Assembly: GCA_000333235.1 (NCBI GenBank)
Contig: CAPN01000051.1
Location: forward strand, 868,001-932,000
Source of the DNA: Pseudoalteromonas luteoviolacea B = ATCC 29581
Lineage (GTDB): Bacteria > Pseudomonadota > Gammaproteobacteria > Enterobacterales > Alteromonadaceae
Direction of reading: 5' to 3'
Length of the DNA stretch: 64,000 nucleotides
This document shows, piece by piece, positions 33,733-45,577 of this stretch; the first letter of the stretch is position 1; every line of letters begins with the position of its first letter. The notes beneath the pieces were generated by a model that saw only the letters and a list, made by a program, of their open reading frames with translations, made no database searches and had not been told where the DNA came from. The position numbers were made by a program, and so were the translations under genes.

Positions 33733-35238
33733 ATGACCTACAAACCGCTTAATGACGGACCAGATTGGACATTTGAGCTACTTGAGCAATATCAAGCCGA
33801 AATTGCCCGAGTAGCCAAGCACTATCGGCTAAGCACATACCCTAACCAAATCGAAATTATAACTGCCGAACAAATGATGGACGCCTACTCAAGCGTCGGA
33901 ATGCCAATTGGCTATAACCATTGGTCTTTTGGCAAGAAATTTATCCAAACCGAACAGCACTATAAACGCGGTCAAATGGGGCTCGCCTATGAGATTGTGA
34001 TTAACTCCGATCCCTGTATTGCGTATTTAATGGAAGAGAACACCATGCCAATGCAAGCATTGGTTATGGCGCACGCCTGCTATGGGCACAACTTTTTTTT
34101 CAAAAACAATTATTTATTTAAAACTTGGACTGATGCCTCGTCGATTATTGATTACTTAGTCTTTGCTAAAAACTACATTGCTTCATGCGAAGAAAAGTAT
34201 GGAATAGATGAAGTTGAAAATTTACTCGACTCATGTCATGCACTCATGAATTATGGTGTTGACCGTTATAAACGTCCTCAGCGGATCTCGATGGAGGAAG
34301 AGCAAAAGCGCCAAAAAGAGCGTGAGAATTATCTTCAATCGCAAATCAATGAGCTCTGGCGAACAATCCCTGCAAGCCAACAAGAGAAAAAGTCAAAAAA
34401 ATTACGTTTCCCGAGTGAACCGCAAGAAAATATTTTGTATTTTATTGAAAAGAACGCCCCTTTACTTGAACCTTGGCAGCGTGAAATCATCCGGATAGTG
34501 CGCAAAATATCTCAGTATTTCTATCCACAAAAACAAACCCAGGTTATGAATGAAGGTTGGGCAACCTTTTGGCATTACACTATTTTGAACCACCTGTATG
34601 ACGAAGGAAAACTGTCTGACTCATTTATGTTGGAGTTTTTGCAAAGTCATACCAACGTTGTATATCAGCCGCCCTATAACAGTAAATACTATTCAGGTAT
34701 TAACCCCTATGCACTAGGCTTTAATATGATGTGTGACATTCGGCGGATCTGTGAAAATCCTACCGATGAAGATAGACAGTGGTTTCCAGAATTTGCTGGC
34801 CGTGATTGGTTAGAAACGCTCCACTTTGCGATGGAAAACTTTAAAGACGAAAGCTTTATTAGTCAGTTTCTTTCACCAAAAATTATGCGCGATTTTAAGC
34901 TCTTTACGATTGTGGATAAACAAAAAGATCCTAACTTGTTAGTAGGTGCAATCCATAATGAAGCTGGTTATCAGGCTGTGAGGCAATCTCTTTCATCGCA
35001 ATATAATTTGAGTAATCATGAACCGAATATTCAAGTTTATAACGTAGATGTTCGGGGCGACCGCTCGCTTACACTGCGTTACGTGCCTCATAACGAAGTA
35101 CCGCTGGCTGATTCGAGAAAAGAAGTAATAAAGCACCTTTATCGGCTATGGGGATTTACAGTTAAGCTCGAGCAAGAAAAAGAAGATGGCACTATTGAGA
35201 TTTTAGAAGAGTGCCCACTTCTCGACAACGAGCTTTAA
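33733..35238 (+). CDS. SpoVR family protein
   Basis: The product has 501 aa and aligns in layout with E. coli YcgB: WTFELLEQYQAEIARVAKHY at the N-terminus, HACYGHNFFFKNNYLF near 118-133, and MNEGWATFWHYTI near 271-283, with the HExxH-like Glu/His pattern of the family. Despite the name it is not about sporulation here. The strong GGAGGGAG site and 18-base gap tie it to yeaG-yeaH. Molecular function unknown. Confidence 0.95.
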   Translation: MTYKPLNDGPDWTFELLEQYQAEIARVAKHYRLSTYPNQIEIITAEQMMDAYSSVGMPIGYNHWSFGKKFIQTEQHYKRGQMGLAYEIVINSDPCIAYLMEENTMPMQALVMAHACYGHNFFFKNNYLFKTWTDASSIIDYLVFAKNYIASCEEKYGIDEVENLLDSCHALMNYGVDRYKRPQRISMEEEQKRQKERENYLQSQINELWRTIPASQQEKKSKKLRFPSEPQENILYFIEKNAPLLEPWQREIIRIVRKISQYFYPQKQTQVMNEGWATFWHYTILNHLYDEGKLSDSFMLEFLQSHTNVVYQPPYNSKYYSGINPYALGFNMMCDIRRICENPTDEDRQWFPEFAGRDWLETLHFAMENFKDESFISQFLSPKIMRDFKLFTIVDKQKDPNLLVGAIHNEAGYQAVRQSLSSQYNLSNHEPNIQVYNVDVRGDRSLTLRYVPHNEVPLADSRKEVIKHLYRLWGFTVKLEQEKEDGTIEILEECPLLDNEL

Positions 35239-35330
35239 TCACATTAATAATTTCAAATCTGTTACTGATGTGAGTGGTTAGCTCTCACCAGTTTACGATC
35301 ATTAATATAACTTCGGGATTGTTCAAGATA

Positions 35331-35374
35331 AGCCCCTGTTGCACTTATACTAGTGACACTGGGGCTACGCTTTT
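35331..35374 (+). terminator. Likely terminator of the yeaG-yeaH-spoVR unit
   Basis: AGCCCC (35331-35336) and GGGGCT (35361-35366) pair, with weaker pairing inside (GCAC / GTGA region). ACGCTTTT follows. Confidence 0.55.
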
Positions 35375-35382
35375 AGGCCGGG

Positions 35383-36363
35383 TTATTTTGGCGCCTTTTT
35401 AAGTGCGTTGGTGTAAGTCGTTACACAGTTACGGCCATGCTCTTTAGAGTAATACAATGCAATATCAGCCGCTTCTATCCATTGCTCGTGTTTTTCGAAC
35501 TCTTCTTCAAAACACGATATTCCCACACTAACCGTGATATTTATACGTTCTTCATCATAAAAAATAACCGATTTTTCGATCAGCGAACGTAGACGCTCTG
35601 CAAAAATCGTTGCACCTTCTGAATCCGTATCGATGAGCGTTACGGCAAATTCTTCACCACCGTAACGCCCAGCGGTATCAGTTTCACGTAACGTTTTCTT
35701 CAATAGATCTGCGACATGGCGGATCGCCATATCACCGCCGCTATGGCCATGCTCATCGTTAATACGTTTAAAGTGGTCAATATCGAACATCAATAACGCG
35801 CTGCAACCGTGATTGCGCTTTAAGCGCTTAAACTCTTTACGTAGATTTTCTTCCCAAAATCCACGATTAGACAACTTAGTTAAGCTATCTGTCCGACTGA
35901 GTTGCTCAAGCTGTTTGTTAGCAGCCTCTAACTCAATTTTATTCATGGCTTCATCAGTCACATCATAAATGATGATACAAACATGCCCTACTTCACCGGT
36001 TGTCGTCGTCAGTGGAATAATCGTTGAGTTTTGATACATGTATTCCGCTTTCCCCGTAATAGGACGATAGTTTTTAAAACGGAATATATACGGTTGCTGT
36101 TCCCAAATAGTAAAAGAACGGTTTTTTAATACAAATACTGATTCTGTTTTACCACGAAACCATTTTTCATCAATACTAGGGAACAAATCAAAAATATCTT
36201 TATCTTTTACCGCACTTGGTAAAAGCCCAGAATGGTTTTCCATAAAGCCATTCCACACACATACTTTATATTCACGATCAAGCACAACCAAGCCAACATC
36301 TACCGTGTTGAACATGTCCATTAACCAGTGAATTTCATTCATATCAAAATCAGCGGATGGCAT
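35383..36363 (-). CDS. Diguanylate cyclase with PAS domain
   Basis: Makes cyclic di-GMP from GTP. The product has 326 aa: a PAS domain (about 10-135), then a GGDEF domain with active-site GGEEF (235-239), an intact inhibitory I-site RETD (226-229) five residues before it, and FDIDHFKRINDEHGH. No membrane segment, so cytoplasmic. Its start lies four bases after the response-regulator stop, and the two are surely one operon; the regulator could control its activity. Confidence 0.95.
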   Translation of the reverse strand: MPSADFDMNEIHWLMDMFNTVDVGLVVLDREYKVCVWNGFMENHSGLLPSAVKDKDIFDLFPSIDEKWFRGKTESVFVLKNRSFTIWEQQPYIFRFKNYRPITGKAEYMYQNSTIIPLTTTTGEVGHVCIIIYDVTDEAMNKIELEAANKQLEQLSRTDSLTKLSNRGFWEENLRKEFKRLKRNHGCSALLMFDIDHFKRINDEHGHSGGDMAIRHVADLLKKTLRETDTAGRYGGEEFAVTLIDTDSEGATIFAERLRSLIEKSVIFYDEERINITVSVGISCFEEEFEKHEQWIEAADIALYYSKEHGRNCVTTYTNALKKAPK

Positions 36364-36367
36364 AAAC

Positions 36368-37372
36368 TTAATCTTCTAGTAAATAGGCAACTTTGTACTT
36401 CAATGTTTTCAACGAATCTTCGGTGAAAAGTAACATCAAATCACAGTTAATATTATGGTTTTCAATCCCGTAACTAATCTCGATAGCCAACGTTCTCTGC
36501 CAACGCTCTTTGTTTGCTTTTACTAGCTCCGCGACATCACCATGTTGCCCAAGCACAACAGGATGCCCTTGGCTAAATGGCATATCTAATTGACGGGAAA
36601 GACCTGTTAGGATCGCACCAATAAGAATATTACTGATGTCCATTAACAGTTCGAGCTCAACTTTGTCGTTTAACTCTCCGGTGTAGTTCATCAGGGATGC
36701 AATTTCTTTAAAACTCGAGTCATTCAATATCAGAAGCGCTTCACCCGACACACCGCCACCGATAAACCCTTGGCAAACCCCTGAAGTCGCAACATTAGTA
36801 TCAATTGATTGCAGCGCCATATGAAGTTCGCTTACTTCAAGCACGTTAACGTTAGGAATAGGCAGTCGGACAAACACATTGAGTAATCGAGCAAGCAAAT
36901 CCCCTGCTTGGCCCATTGCGACGTTAGTAATTTCTTGGTAGATGTCCCGAATTTCTGGGTCAAGCTTTTCACCCAACTTGTTGGCTAAATTGCGTCGACG
37001 AGCGCGATCACGAATACCATGATGCTCAATGATTTCAGCTAACTTTTTAGCGTCACAGGGCTTTTTAATAAAATCGATTGCGCCAAGATTACGCACGCGT
37101 TCATGTGCATTAGGTTGAATATCGCCAGACACCACTACGGTCAGTACATTTAAACCCTGCTCGTTGATAGCCTCAAGTACTTCGTACCCATCCATTTGTG
37201 GCATGTTTAAATCCAGAAACAGAATTTCGGGCTTGACTGCTTTGATTTTACTAATACAGTCTACACCATTTTCTGCAAACTCGATTTTCGTTTCCCAATC
37301 TTCAGGTAGGGAACGCGCCAGTTGGCGACGAGCCAACTTCGAGTCATCACAAATTAGTACGGATGTTGTCAT
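36368..37372 (-). CDS. Response regulator with CheC/CheX-like phosphatase domain
   Basis: The product has 334 aa. An N-terminal receiver domain (acidic pocket D9/D10, phosphoacceptor D54 in LFLDLNMPQMDG, Lys in FIKKPCD) is followed by a CheC/CheX/FliY-type domain (about 140-330; GFIGGGVSGEALLIL, ELLMDISNILIGAILTGL). Such proteins can dephosphorylate other receivers or respond to phosphorylation. It lies directly upstream of a PAS-GGDEF gene, suggesting control of c-di-GMP output. No histidine kinase is nearby. Confidence 0.9.
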   Translation of the reverse strand: MTTSVLICDDSKLARRQLARSLPEDWETKIEFAENGVDCISKIKAVKPEILFLDLNMPQMDGYEVLEAINEQGLNVLTVVVSGDIQPNAHERVRNLGAIDFIKKPCDAKKLAEIIEHHGIRDRARRRNLANKLGEKLDPEIRDIYQEITNVAMGQAGDLLARLLNVFVRLPIPNVNVLEVSELHMALQSIDTNVATSGVCQGFIGGGVSGEALLILNDSSFKEIASLMNYTGELNDKVELELLMDISNILIGAILTGLSRQLDMPFSQGHPVVLGQHGDVAELVKANKERWQRTLAIEISYGIENHNINCDLMLLFTEDSLKTLKYKVAYLLED

Positions 37373-37570
37373 AGACGCTCTCTAAACCTGCACTACGCTC
37401 CAAATTGCGCGTGATTAATTCTTATATTTATATGATTTAAGCTCACTTTTGCGACACATGTTAATCAAACTACCGTCTATTTACAATTTTAATTTCGTCG
37501 CAAATCTTGGTCAGTTATTCACAGTATAATACACTACTACCAATAACGATAACCCCAAAAGGAATACTTT

Positions 37571-38155
37571 ATGCTAAAGCAACTTGTTTTACCGATTCTT
37601 TTTATCACTGGAAATGCATTTGGCTTCGACTTACCTGAAAACAAGATCGATCAAGGTAAAGTATTAGCACAAAATAAACCCGTCACCTTACTTGGCTCTG
37701 GTGTTTCTATCGGCCAAAAAGCCCCAAACTTTAAAGTTGTTGACGGTAGTTTTACGCCGATTACATTAAAGAAGTTTGAATCTCAGCCGGTTTTAATTAG
37801 CGTAGTGCCAAGCCTAGACACCGGCGTATGCAGCTTACAAACCAAACATTTTAACGAAAAAGTCGCTGAGCAGTTTCCACATGTCGCAATGTTGACCATA
37901 AGTGCCGATTTACCTTTTGCTCAAAAGCGTTTTTGCAAAACAGAAAACATCGACAAAATTCAAACACTTTCAGATTCAGTCTGGCATAACTTCGGTCAAA
38001 ACTATGGCTTAATTATCAAAGATATGGGGCTTTTAAGCCGCGCTGTATTTGTTTTAGATGCAGATCATAAAATTGTTTATAAAGAACTCGTACCAACACT
38101 CTCGAACGAGCCAAATTACAACTCTGCTATCGCGGCACTTAAGGCACTCAATTAA
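37571..38155 (+). CDS. tpx: Thiol peroxidase with N-terminal signal segment
   Basis: An atypical 2-Cys peroxiredoxin that reduces hydroperoxides. The product has 194 aa, longer than E. coli Tpx (168 aa). The extra N-terminus (MLKQLVLPILFITGNAFGF) looks like a cleavable signal peptide, so this enzyme is probably periplasmic. The family core follows: APNFKVVDGSF, peroxidatic Cys in SLDTGVCSLQT, and resolving Cys in RFCKTENI. AAGGAA precedes the ATG. It is a single gene bounded by a bidirectional terminator. Confidence 0.92.
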   Translation: MLKQLVLPILFITGNAFGFDLPENKIDQGKVLAQNKPVTLLGSGVSIGQKAPNFKVVDGSFTPITLKKFESQPVLISVVPSLDTGVCSLQTKHFNEKVAEQFPHVAMLTISADLPFAQKRFCKTENIDKIQTLSDSVWHNFGQNYGLIIKDMGLLSRAVFVLDADHKIVYKELVPTLSNEPNYNSAIAALKALN

Positions 38156-38290
38156 ATATTGAACGCGATATAAGTATACGCTTTCAACTTTCCACACCTG
38201 TAGGCGAGCGTTTACCGCTCGCTGACAAAAACAAGCGCGCTTCATGCCCTCTTGCAGATGAAATACTGAAAATCTAAGCATATAAAAACA

Positions 38291-38317
38291 AAAAACCGCC
38301 TTCGAGGGCGGTTTTTT
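38291..38317. terminator. Bidirectional terminator between tpx and adk
   Basis: AAAAACCGCC and GGCGGTTTTT pair around TTCGAG, with A and T tracts on both sides, so it works for both convergent genes. Confidence 0.93.
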
Positions 38318-38333
38318 CTAAGCTCACATTACA

Positions 38334-41056
<2,723 letters not shown>

Positions 41057-41099
41057 CGTTTTCTCCGTTACACAATCATGGTCTGCGACTATGCACTGT

Positions 41100-41127
41100 A
41101 TATGGGGGGTAAAAACGATTCTTCAAG
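41100..41127 (-). promoter_or_regulatory. Sigma-32 heat-shock promoter of htpG
   Basis: Minus strand: CTTGAAG (-35, 41127-41121), a 13-base spacer, then CCCCATAT (-10, 41107-41100). This fits the sigma-32 consensus CTTGAAA-N(11-16)-CCCCATNT closely. Confidence 0.9.
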
Positions 41128-41188
41128 GCATTTTTTTCAATTAATGGATTTGGTCGGACAAGCGGCCACTTTCCGACCCATAAAGAAA

Positions 41189-41788
41189 TTAGATAGAACG
41201 ACGTCCAGAAAACGCATGCATTAAGGTTTGCCCATCCACTAAGTCTAATTCGCCACCCACTGGCATACCGTGTGCAATTCGAGAAGGATTAACGTGATAT
41301 TTATGACATAACTCAGCAATAAAATGAGCCGTGGTTTCTCCTTCTACGGTTGGATTTGTTGCCAGAATGACTTCATCAAGCGTCCCTTGTGAAAGTCGCT
41401 GCTCTAACAAATCTAAACCAATTTCTTTTGGTCCGATCCCATCAAGTGGCGACAAATGACCCATTAACACAAAATACATGCCTTGATATTGCCCTGTTTG
41501 CTCAATCGCTAACACATCTGTCGGGGATTCAACCACACACAATGTTCGAGAATCTTGGCGTTTTACGTTTTGACAGACGTCACACACAGGAACTTCACTA
41601 AACGTGCGGCAGGTTTCACAATGACCAATTTGGCTCATCGCCTTAGTCAATGCTTTACCGAGCTGCGTGCCACCATCACGATCGCGCTCGAGTAAATGAA
41701 ACGCAATACGCTGCGCAGATTTTGGGCCAATACCCGGTAAACAGCGAAGTGCTTCGATTAATTGAGATAAACTCGGAGATAACTGCAT
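41189..41788 (-). CDS. recR: Recombination mediator RecR
   Basis: Loads RecA at gaps together with RecF and RecO. The product has 199 aa: helix-hairpin-helix [20 protein letters not shown], the Cys4 zinc finger ([14 protein letters not shown]), and the Toprim domain ([17 protein letters not shown]). The ATG at 41788 gives the standard RecR length and N-terminus; the open frame extends 14 codons upstream. It follows ybaB, as in E. coli. Confidence 0.97.
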   Translation of the reverse strand: MQLSPSLSQLIEALRCLPGIGPKSAQRIAFHLLERDRDGGTQLGKALTKAMSQIGHCETCRTFSEVPVCDVCQNVKRQDSRTLCVVESPTDVLAIEQTGQYQGMYFVLMGHLSPLDGIGPKEIGLDLLEQRLSQGTLDEVILATNPTVEGETTAHFIAELCHKYHVNPSRIAHGMPVGGELDLVDGQTLMHAFSGRRSI

Positions 41789-41903
41789 AATTTCAAAAGA
41801 CTCATCAAAATCTAAAGAGCAAAGTACCACAAGCGACGGGTTGAGTATATGGGTTATCGTAACGCTCAGAGCAAGAGTGCGTTTAAATTATGCCCAAAAA
41901 CAT

Positions 41904-41925
41904 AAAAGCGCTCTTAGGCGCTTTT
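41904..41925. terminator. Hairpin between ybaB and recR
   Basis: AAAAGCGC (41904-41911) and GCGCTTTT (41918-41925) pair across a 6-base loop. On the minus strand it would partly terminate transcription before recR. Confidence 0.6.
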
Positions 41926-41950
41926 ATCCAATGCAATTCTTAATATAGAT

Positions 41951-42277
41951 TTAAAACGGCATTTTGAAGCCTGGTGGCATTGCCATACCGCCAGTCACTG
42001 CTTGCATGCGCTTTTCTGATTCATCGGCTACTCGGCGCACGGCATCATTTACTGCTGCAGCGAGCAAGTCTTCAATCATTTCTTTGTCGTCTTCAAGTAG
42101 GCTTTCATCGATTTCAACACGACGCACGTTATGACTGCCAAGCATCGTTACTTTTACAAGGCCTGCGCCTGCTTCGCCAGTTACTTCTAACGTTTTGATC
42201 TCTTCTTGGGCTTTTTGCAAACGATCTTGCATCATTTGCGCTTGCTTCATAATGTTGCCCATTCCACCTTTAAACAT
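41951..42277 (-). CDS. ybaB: YbaB/EbfC nucleoid-associated protein
   Basis: A small DNA-binding dimer of 108 aa, starting [26 protein letters not shown] with a coiled-coil helix, then [21 protein letters not shown] and the C-terminal helix with [13 protein letters not shown] precedes the ATG. It sits between dnaX and recR, its conserved place in most bacteria. Confidence 0.97.
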   Translation of the reverse strand: MFKGGMGNIMKQAQMMQDRLQKAQEEIKTLEVTGEAGAGLVKVTMLGSHNVRRVEIDESLLEDDKEMIEDLLAAAVNDAVRRVADESEKRMQAVTGGMAMPPGFKMPF

Positions 42278-42336
42278 ATTTTGGCCTCTACGACTAAATT
42301 TAACTATTCTTAAAAGATAGGGATTATTGTAACTAA

Positions 42337-44670
42337 TTACAATGCCCGAATACTATTCTCATCGACGACTGCGGCAAATTCTTGGTTCATTCGCTTTACA
42401 TTAGGGTCCTGTGCGATGACTTCAACAGCTTGGGCCAGTCTTCCTGCATCGATTTTTTGTTGGATCAAATACGGCGATTCCATTATCCCAGGCGCAAACT
42501 CGATAATGAGTTCAATGGACGCATTTAATACTTCTGATAATTTATCTTGCAACCGATTACGTAACATAGTGCCATCAAGGTGTTGCTGTGATTGATCCAC
42601 TTGTAGTTCGATACGATTGCCTTGCTGATTAAAAATAGAATGCAGCGCAAACTGCCTTGAACGCCCACCTAAACCCATTAATTCAATTAGCTCTGCCCAA
42701 CGGTCTTGTTGATGGGCATAACGAATATCGCTGATGGGGCTTTCAAAATTTTCCGGCGCAGGTATGACGCTTTCTTGCGATTCAGGCGCTTGAGGTTGTT
42801 GCTCAGGATTAAGCTGCGCAATAAGCTCTGGTGCAAGTTTGCTTTCGTCGACCTTATGCCGCTCACGAAAATCAACCTTTTTAGGTCGCTCAACTGGCGA
42901 TGTGTTTTGCGCTCTAACCCGCTCACCTTCATGCTTGATTTGGCTTTGCGGCTCAACATGGCGCGCGAGTTGCGCCGCTTCAAGCTTTTTTAGTGGGTCA
43001 TGCTCCTTTGCATCACTCGGTGTTGATAATCGCTCTGCACCTTGGATTTTCCGATTTTGCAAGATCCGGGCAATTGCAGATTGCGCTTGTTTCGATTTGT
43101 GTTCGAGTGCATCTGCCATACTGGTATGTTCAGACGCCAACGGCCCAATGGCTGCGTTGCTTTGCCCTTCAACATCCGTTTTTACAACATCTGACGAGAA
43201 GCCCTGCTCCTCCGCTTGGGCCATTAAATTTTCATATTGCGCTTGTTGATGATACGACATATCCACATCGTCTTCTTCATCATTAATGTCACCATATTCT
43301 ACTGAATTTGGTGTCGCCTCAGCGTGCTGAGTACGCGCCTGAATCGGCGGTTCTTTTTGCGCTTCCTTAATGTCAGTTTTCACTAAACTCTGGTTGACAG
43401 GATCAGCCATTACCGGTTGCGGCGGATTTACCTTTTGTAAATGCGCGGTGTCTTGTGCTGCGACGTGGGTGGTTTGCGTAGCCGCTTTATTCTTATTTAA
43501 AATTGCACGCAACGCCTTTGCACGAGATTGGGTTTCGGGACTGTCACCACCTGGAATCGCTGCAGTATTACTTTGCTGCGTCAATCCTGTTTTTTCAAAC
43601 GCTAAGAGGCGCAACATGAGCATTTCAAAACCAAGCTTTGCATCAGGGGCCCATTGTAAGTCGCGCTTTCCACCAAGCATCAATTGATAAAGCGATTGGA
43701 TCTGTAGCGCGTTTGCACTGTGTGAAAATGTCGTTATGGTCTCTTTATCAAACGTCGTCACGAGTGCTGCTTCGGGCACTAATTGAGTTAATTGAATTGC
43801 ATGTGTTAACGTCAACAAGTCGTCTAAAAGCGCTTTATAATTTGGGCTTTTCATGCTGACTTTTTCAATTTCTGCCATTAACGCTTGACCGTCTTGCAAC
43901 AAAATATGGCTAAGTAATGTGGCCGCATGCTGCGTATCCATCAGCCCTAACATTTGCGCAATGGCGGCTACTTCGAGTTTGCCATTCGTCTGCGCAATTG
44001 CTTGATCGGTTAAGCTCAATCCATCACGCATACTGCCGTCAGCCGCCTTTGCGAGTAACTCTAGCGCTTGCTCATCAAAACTCACGTTTTCTTGCGGCAA
44101 GACCAACTTTAATTGATCCACGATTTCAGATCGCGACAGTGCAGCTAAATTAAACTGCAAACAACGAGAAAGAATGGTAATAGGTAGCTTTTGCGGATCC
44201 GTGGTTGCCAATAGAAATTTTACGTGAGCTGGCGGCTCTTCTAACGTTTTAAGCAAGGCATTAAAACTGTGCTTAGATAGCATGTGCACTTCATCGATAA
44301 GATACACTTTGTAACGGCCACGTGTTGGGGCGTACTGTACATTATCGAGGATCTCACGCGTGTCTTCGACTTTGGTACGAGAGGCCGCGTCGATTTCAAT
44401 TAAATCGATAAAGCGACCTGCTTCAATATCAAGGCAGCTTGCACAACTGCCACAAGGCGTTGACGTGATCCCCGTATCGCAATTTAAGCTTTTAGCAAAA
44501 ATCCGCGCTATGGTAGTTTTACCGACACCTCTGGTCCCAGTAAACAAATAGGCGTGATGCAGTCGCTGTTCGTTGAGTGCATTAACGAGTGCTTGCTTAA
44601 CGTGCTCCTGCCCCACTAATTCATGAAAGTTTTGCGGGCGCCATTTGCGTGCTAGGACCTGATAACTCAT
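42337..44670 (-). CDS. dnaX: DNA polymerase III subunits tau and gamma
   Basis: The clamp-loader ATPase. The product has 777 aa from the ATG at 44670 ([15 protein letters not shown]), which lies one base after the apt stop; a frame opening 7 codons earlier is unlikely. The AAA domain has Walker [10 protein letters not shown] (about 45-53), a zinc-binding [16 protein letters not shown], and the Walker B region IDEVHML. A long charged linker (about 370-650) is followed by tau-specific domain V. A complete programmed -1 frameshift signal at codons 561-562 predicts a shorter gamma protein of 563 aa. Confidence 0.97.
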   Translation of the reverse strand: MSYQVLARKWRPQNFHELVGQEHVKQALVNALNEQRLHHAYLFTGTRGVGKTTIARIFAKSLNCDTGITSTPCGSCASCLDIEAGRFIDLIEIDAASRTKVEDTREILDNVQYAPTRGRYKVYLIDEVHMLSKHSFNALLKTLEEPPAHVKFLLATTDPQKLPITILSRCLQFNLAALSRSEIVDQLKLVLPQENVSFDEQALELLAKAADGSMRDGLSLTDQAIAQTNGKLEVAAIAQMLGLMDTQHAATLLSHILLQDGQALMAEIEKVSMKSPNYKALLDDLLTLTHAIQLTQLVPEAALVTTFDKETITTFSHSANALQIQSLYQLMLGGKRDLQWAPDAKLGFEMLMLRLLAFEKTGLTQQSNTAAIPGGDSPETQSRAKALRAILNKNKAATQTTHVAAQDTAHLQKVNPPQPVMADPVNQSLVKTDIKEAQKEPPIQARTQHAEATPNSVEYGDINDEEDDVDMSYHQQAQYENLMAQAEEQGFSSDVVKTDVEGQSNAAIGPLASEHTSMADALEHKSKQAQSAIARILQNRKIQGAERLSTPSDAKEHDPLKKLEAAQLARHVEPQSQIKHEGERVRAQNTSPVERPKKVDFRERHKVDESKLAPELIAQLNPEQQPQAPESQESVIPAPENFESPISDIRYAHQQDRWAELIELMGLGGRSRQFALHSIFNQQGNRIELQVDQSQQHLDGTMLRNRLQDKLSEVLNASIELIIEFAPGIMESPYLIQQKIDAGRLAQAVEVIAQDPNVKRMNQEFAAVVDENSIRAL
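42980..43006 (-). promoter_or_regulatory. dnaX programmed -1 frameshift signal
   Basis: Minus strand: in-frame heptamer A AAA AAG (42991-42985), with Shine-Dalgarno-like AAGGAG ending 11 bases upstream (43003). After a -1 slip the next codons are GCT and TGA (42982-42980), so gamma would end Lys-Lys-Ala at residue 563. Downstream GC-rich arms (GCGC-AACTC-GCGC within GCGGC..GCCGC) can form the stimulatory hairpin. This is the same architecture as E. coli dnaX. Confidence 0.88.
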
Positions 44671-44671
44671 A

Positions 44672-45217
44672 TTATTCGCCTTCGAATTCAACCAGTTTAA
44701 AGACGTTAATTCCAGAGTCTGTCACACGCTTTTCGCCACCAAGTTCAGGCAGTGAGACCACAAACGCGGCGTCTGTCGCATTTCCACCTAAACGCTCGAC
44801 CAATTTCGCTGTCGCTTCAATCGTACCACCTGTGGCAAGTAAATCGTCTACAAGTAAAACTTTGTCGCCCTTTACAATCGCGTCAGTATGAAGCTCTAGC
44901 ATATCTTCACCATACTCAAGTTGATAAGCTTGACTTATGGTCGCACGCGGTAATTTACCTGGTTTACGTACCGGAATAAATGGTAAGCCAAGTTCATAAG
45001 CCAGCGGTGCACCAAAGATAAAACCACGAGACTCCGTACCAATAATTTTAGTAAAACCTTGGTCTTTATATTGCGCCACAAACGCATCGATAGTCGCTTT
45101 AAATGCGGCAGGATCCGCAAGCAACGAAGTTACATCACGAAACATGATCCCCTGTTTAGGGTAATGTGGCACGGTTACAATGCTGTCTTTAATCAACGCA
45201 TGAGTTGAGTTTGTCAT
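44672..45217 (-). CDS. apt: Adenine phosphoribosyltransferase
   Basis: Salvages adenine to AMP with PRPP. The product has 181 aa with the type I phosphoribosyltransferase motif [17 protein letters not shown] (about 123-139) and the family segments FRDVTSLL and [21 protein letters not shown]. It starts the apt-dnaX-ybaB-recR series and precedes dnaX by one base, so translation is probably coupled. Confidence 0.97.
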   Translation of the reverse strand: MTNSTHALIKDSIVTVPHYPKQGIMFRDVTSLLADPAAFKATIDAFVAQYKDQGFTKIIGTESRGFIFGAPLAYELGLPFIPVRKPGKLPRATISQAYQLEYGEDMLELHTDAIVKGDKVLLVDDLLATGGTIEATAKLVERLGGNATDAAFVVSLPELGGEKRVTDSGINVFKLVEFEGE

Positions 45218-45329
45218 AATGGATTAACCATTCAATTAATTTTTCAAAGACAGAGATTATAACAAGAAAGGACGAAGTTAAAACGCCCATTGGCAATAAA
45301 ATGGTAGGGGTGCTGTTTTTATCACCAAT

Positions 45330-45352
45330 AAAAAAGGCCGCGCGTGGCGACC
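45330..45352 (-). terminator. Terminator after the 41-aa membrane protein gene
   Basis: Minus strand: GGTCGC (45352-45347) pairs with GCGGCC (45341-45336) with one wobble across a 5-base loop, followed by TTTTTT. It is 20 bases after the small gene's stop. Confidence 0.75.
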
Positions 45353-45372
45353 TCTCTTGTATTGGCTGGCGA

Positions 45373-45498
45373 TTACGCGCTTAGAACACTTGCCCAACCT
45401 AGAATGGCATTTAGACAACCCACACCTGCAAATACTGCGATGAAAGCCAAGAAATATTTTGCGTTGAACGGATCTTTAAAGTCACCATTGTTTGCCAT
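45373..45498 (-). CDS. Small membrane protein (41 aa)
   Basis: A short gene with good translation and termination signals: AAAGGTG before the ATG and a terminator 20 bases after the stop. The product starts MANNGDFKDPFNAKYF and has one transmembrane helix (about 15-40, ending GWASVLSA) with a single Cys28. No family recognised. It lies 79 bases downstream of the DUF2063 gene on the same strand. The gap contains an FNR/CRP-like palindrome, so it may have its own promoter; a role with the RiPP cluster or in respiration is possible but not shown. Confidence 0.75.
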   Translation of the reverse strand: MANNGDFKDPFNAKYFLAFIAVFAGVGCLNAILGWASVLSA

Positions 45499-45559
45499 GA
45501 TAGATACACCTTTATAAACATTAAGCACGACGAATTTCGGCGCGTATCATAATGGAAAG

Positions 45560-45573
45560 ATGATCTAGATCAA
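45560..45573. promoter_or_regulatory. FNR/CRP-like palindrome upstream of the small membrane protein gene
   Basis: Minus strand TTGATCTAGATCAT matches the FNR consensus TTGAT-N4-ATCAA at nine of ten positions. A TATGAT hexamer is only 8 bases downstream, too near for class II activation, so repression or a different start site would be needed. Confidence 0.45.
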
Positions 45574-45577
45574 AGTT

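Noticed and set aside
42687..43687. Several antisense and shifted frames within dnaX
   Set aside because: They lie in the compositionally biased linker of dnaX and show no family features or ribosome binding sites.
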